NCBI GenBank assembly: GCA_022606135.1 | Contig: JABYQN010000001.1 | Span: 1,798,001 to 1,862,000, forward strand | Source of the DNA: Fomes fomentarius | Lineage: Eukaryota > Basidiomycota > Agaricomycetes > Polyporales > Polyporaceae | Length of the DNA: 64,000 nt | Reading direction: 5' to 3' | Shown here: positions 62,788 through 64,000 of the stretch, piece after piece | How positions within the stretch are numbered: position 1 is the stretch's first letter | Layout of the letters: every line of letters starts with the position of its first letter | Translations under genes and position numbers: made by a program | The notes under the pieces: model-generated | What the model was told of the DNA's origin: nothing | Seen by the model: the letters and a program-made list of their open reading frames with translations, nothing else | Databases searched by the model: none

Positions 62788-64000
62788 CTACGCTGTACCC
62801 GAAACTATGAGCTCATAGGGAGGAGGAGGGGTGTCCGAACGAATGTCATCGTCTAAGTCGTCAGGCAACCTAACAGTCGTGGGGTCTGGTTGGGGGTCAT
62901 TATGGGGACCGGAGGACGATCGCTGCGGCAGGCTCGGGCGCTGCCCGCTATCACGTCTCTGCGGTTGCGGCTCTGCCAGTGGCACTGTGGCAGAAAGAGA
63001 GCACGACGCCGAGCTTGACGTTGGCAGTTCCTTCCCAGCCAATTTCTGTCGTATAAGATGCACTGCGACTGCGAAGTCGTCCCGCGTCAGTCGGCCGTCG
63101 TGTTCTGAGTCAGCAAGGTCCCTATGCGAGCAAACGAAGTGAAATGAGTCGCTAGAAATGCACAGGCAGAGGGAGTTGCTCACCATATTGTGGCCATGAC
63201 GTCGTTGGGTAGCTGCGCCCTCGCGAAGAATGGCACCGCAACGTCAGACAGAAGATAGTTTTTCCTACCAGTGTCAAGCTGATCAAACTGCTGGTCGTAC
63301 TTGACTCTCTCTTCCGGTTTGATATTCCACTGCGCCGGACTGGTAGGTTGTGAAGGGGTGTAGTTCATAGGACCGGGTAGAGGCGACATTGGAAAGGGAC
63401 CAGCAGAGCTGGAAGGTGGCGAAGGAGACGAGATGGGGGTGGTCAGGGCAAGATGAGGCGTGCTCCTGGAGGAACGTAACGTCGACGGTCCCGGTGTCGC
63501 GCTGCTTGCCCTTGACCTGTGTTCACTATGTGAGGAATGACGACTGCCAGACGATGACGATGCGGAGGTGCCACGGTAAGGGTCCAGATGCATTGGACTG
63601 TCAACCGCAATACCTCCAAATGCATCGTCGTAATCGTTCGACCGGAGTACGCCGCGAGGAAGAACACTTGGTATCCGGTACCCGTCTTTTCTCACCTTGA
63701 CTAGGTGCATGGCCACTATGAATTCGTCGCGGGTCAGGTATCCCTTGTGACCGATGTCCACCATGTCCCTGAGAATGCATCCTATCAGCGCGTCTAATTC
63801 AAGAGGAATCCACGAAGACCACAAATCGCTCACCGTATGCGATTAATTGCATTGGTTGACAGCCCAGTTGTCTGAATATATGTACCGAATGCGTCACCCG
63901 ATATACGACCCTTGTTGCGAGGATCCAGACTCGAGAAGATGTGGTTTGCCTGGACTCTTGTAGCTGCAGATATGTCGAAAGAAGGACTTGGAGAAGGTGA
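62788..64000 (-). CDS. EH-domain protein (second), 5' part missing
   Basis: The C-terminal 361 codons of a gene continuing past the right edge. Exons: 63834-64000 (partial), 63184-63768, 62788-63121. The first visible EH domain reads ANHIFSSLDPRNKGRISGDA, with its second helix pair after the intron (DMVDIGHKGYLTRDEFIVAM). A Ser/Pro linker (LRSSRSTPHLALTTPIS) leads to a second EH domain (YDQQFDQLDTGRKNYLLSDV, DVMATIWDLADSEHDGRLTR, HLIRQKLAGKELPT). The tail is acidic and ends PPPPYELIVSGTA, containing a PPPY motif that could bind WW domains such as those of Rsp5. This EH domain closely resembles EH3 of the Ede1-like gene at 52341-56773, including intron position. No coiled coil or UBA follows, so it is not simply a second Ede1. 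Function is probably endocytic or actin-linked. Confidence 0.85.

Noticed and set aside
1..64000. CRISPR arrays, insertion sequences, LTRs, tRNA genes or prophage
   Set aside because: I saw no direct-repeat arrays, long terminal repeats, transposase or reverse transcriptase motifs, or tRNA-like B boxes when reading both strands.

Overview
The window is nuclear DNA of a basidiomycete fungus, most likely an Agaricomycete. The evidence is intron-dense genes with short introns (mostly 50-65 nt, some 35-41 nt), GT donors of the GTRNGT type, tightly packed genes on both strands, and a protein set typical of that group: fungal P450s, tetraspanin, striatin, and a Tel2/TRAPP/FG-nucleoporin set. I see no organellar, viral or bacterial sequence, no tRNA or rRNA gene, and no intact transposon.

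I reconstructed 25 protein genes by hand from reading frames and splice signals. For almost all complete ones the exon lengths sum to a multiple of three. About 150 introns are implied. Layout: 1-610 partial NYN-domain gene (-); 1128-4455 ER alpha-glucosidase I (+); 5204-6630 unknown disordered protein (-); 6866-9114 MFS exporter (-); 9683-13064 Tel2 (-); 13286-13991 small membrane protein (+); 14170-17041 5'-nucleotidase-like phosphoesterase (-); 17305-18241 mitoribosomal uL15m (+); 19866-20928 Bmt2 rRNA methyltransferase (-); 21649-23920 P450 A (+); 24014-26340 TRAPPC13 (-); 26582-30158 Yme2 (+); 30886-34891 FG nucleoporin (-); 35125-37292 gamma-tubulin (+); 38037-38909 MBF1 (-); 39359-40186 Met8 (-); 40911-41894 tetraspanin (+); 44679-46962 P450 B (+); 47761-48549 SDR-like protein (+); 48950-49999 mitoribosomal mL46 (-); 50173-52016 V-ATPase subunit H (+); 52341-56773 Ede1-like endocytic scaffold (+); 57614-59039 class II cAMP phosphodiesterase (+); 59453-62324 striatin (-); 62788-64000 partial EH-domain protein (-).

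Most genes are housekeeping: N-glycan trimming, TOR/ATM-family kinase assembly, TRAPP trafficking, mitochondrial translation and nucleoid maintenance, nuclear transport, microtubule nucleation, transcription co-activation, siroheme synthesis, vacuole acidification, endocytosis, cAMP turnover and STRIPAK signalling. Many form divergent pairs with very short shared promoters (e.g. mL46/VMA13, nucleoporin/gamma-tubulin, TRAPPC13/YME2). The accessory part is small: one MFS exporter, two related P450s 21 kb apart, and one SDR-like protein. They are interleaved with housekeeping genes and do not look like a biosynthetic cluster.

I did not find a convincing unknown biological system. The most unusual signals concern gene structure: candidate microexons of 2 nt (MBF1) and 4 nt (tetraspanin), repeated use of AAG 3' splice sites, a 324-nt intron in gamma-tubulin that stays open in frame for most of its length, an in-frame stop-less intron in the nucleoporin, and two neighbouring EH-domain genes sharing an intron position inside their EH domains. 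All exon models are manual inferences without transcript data.
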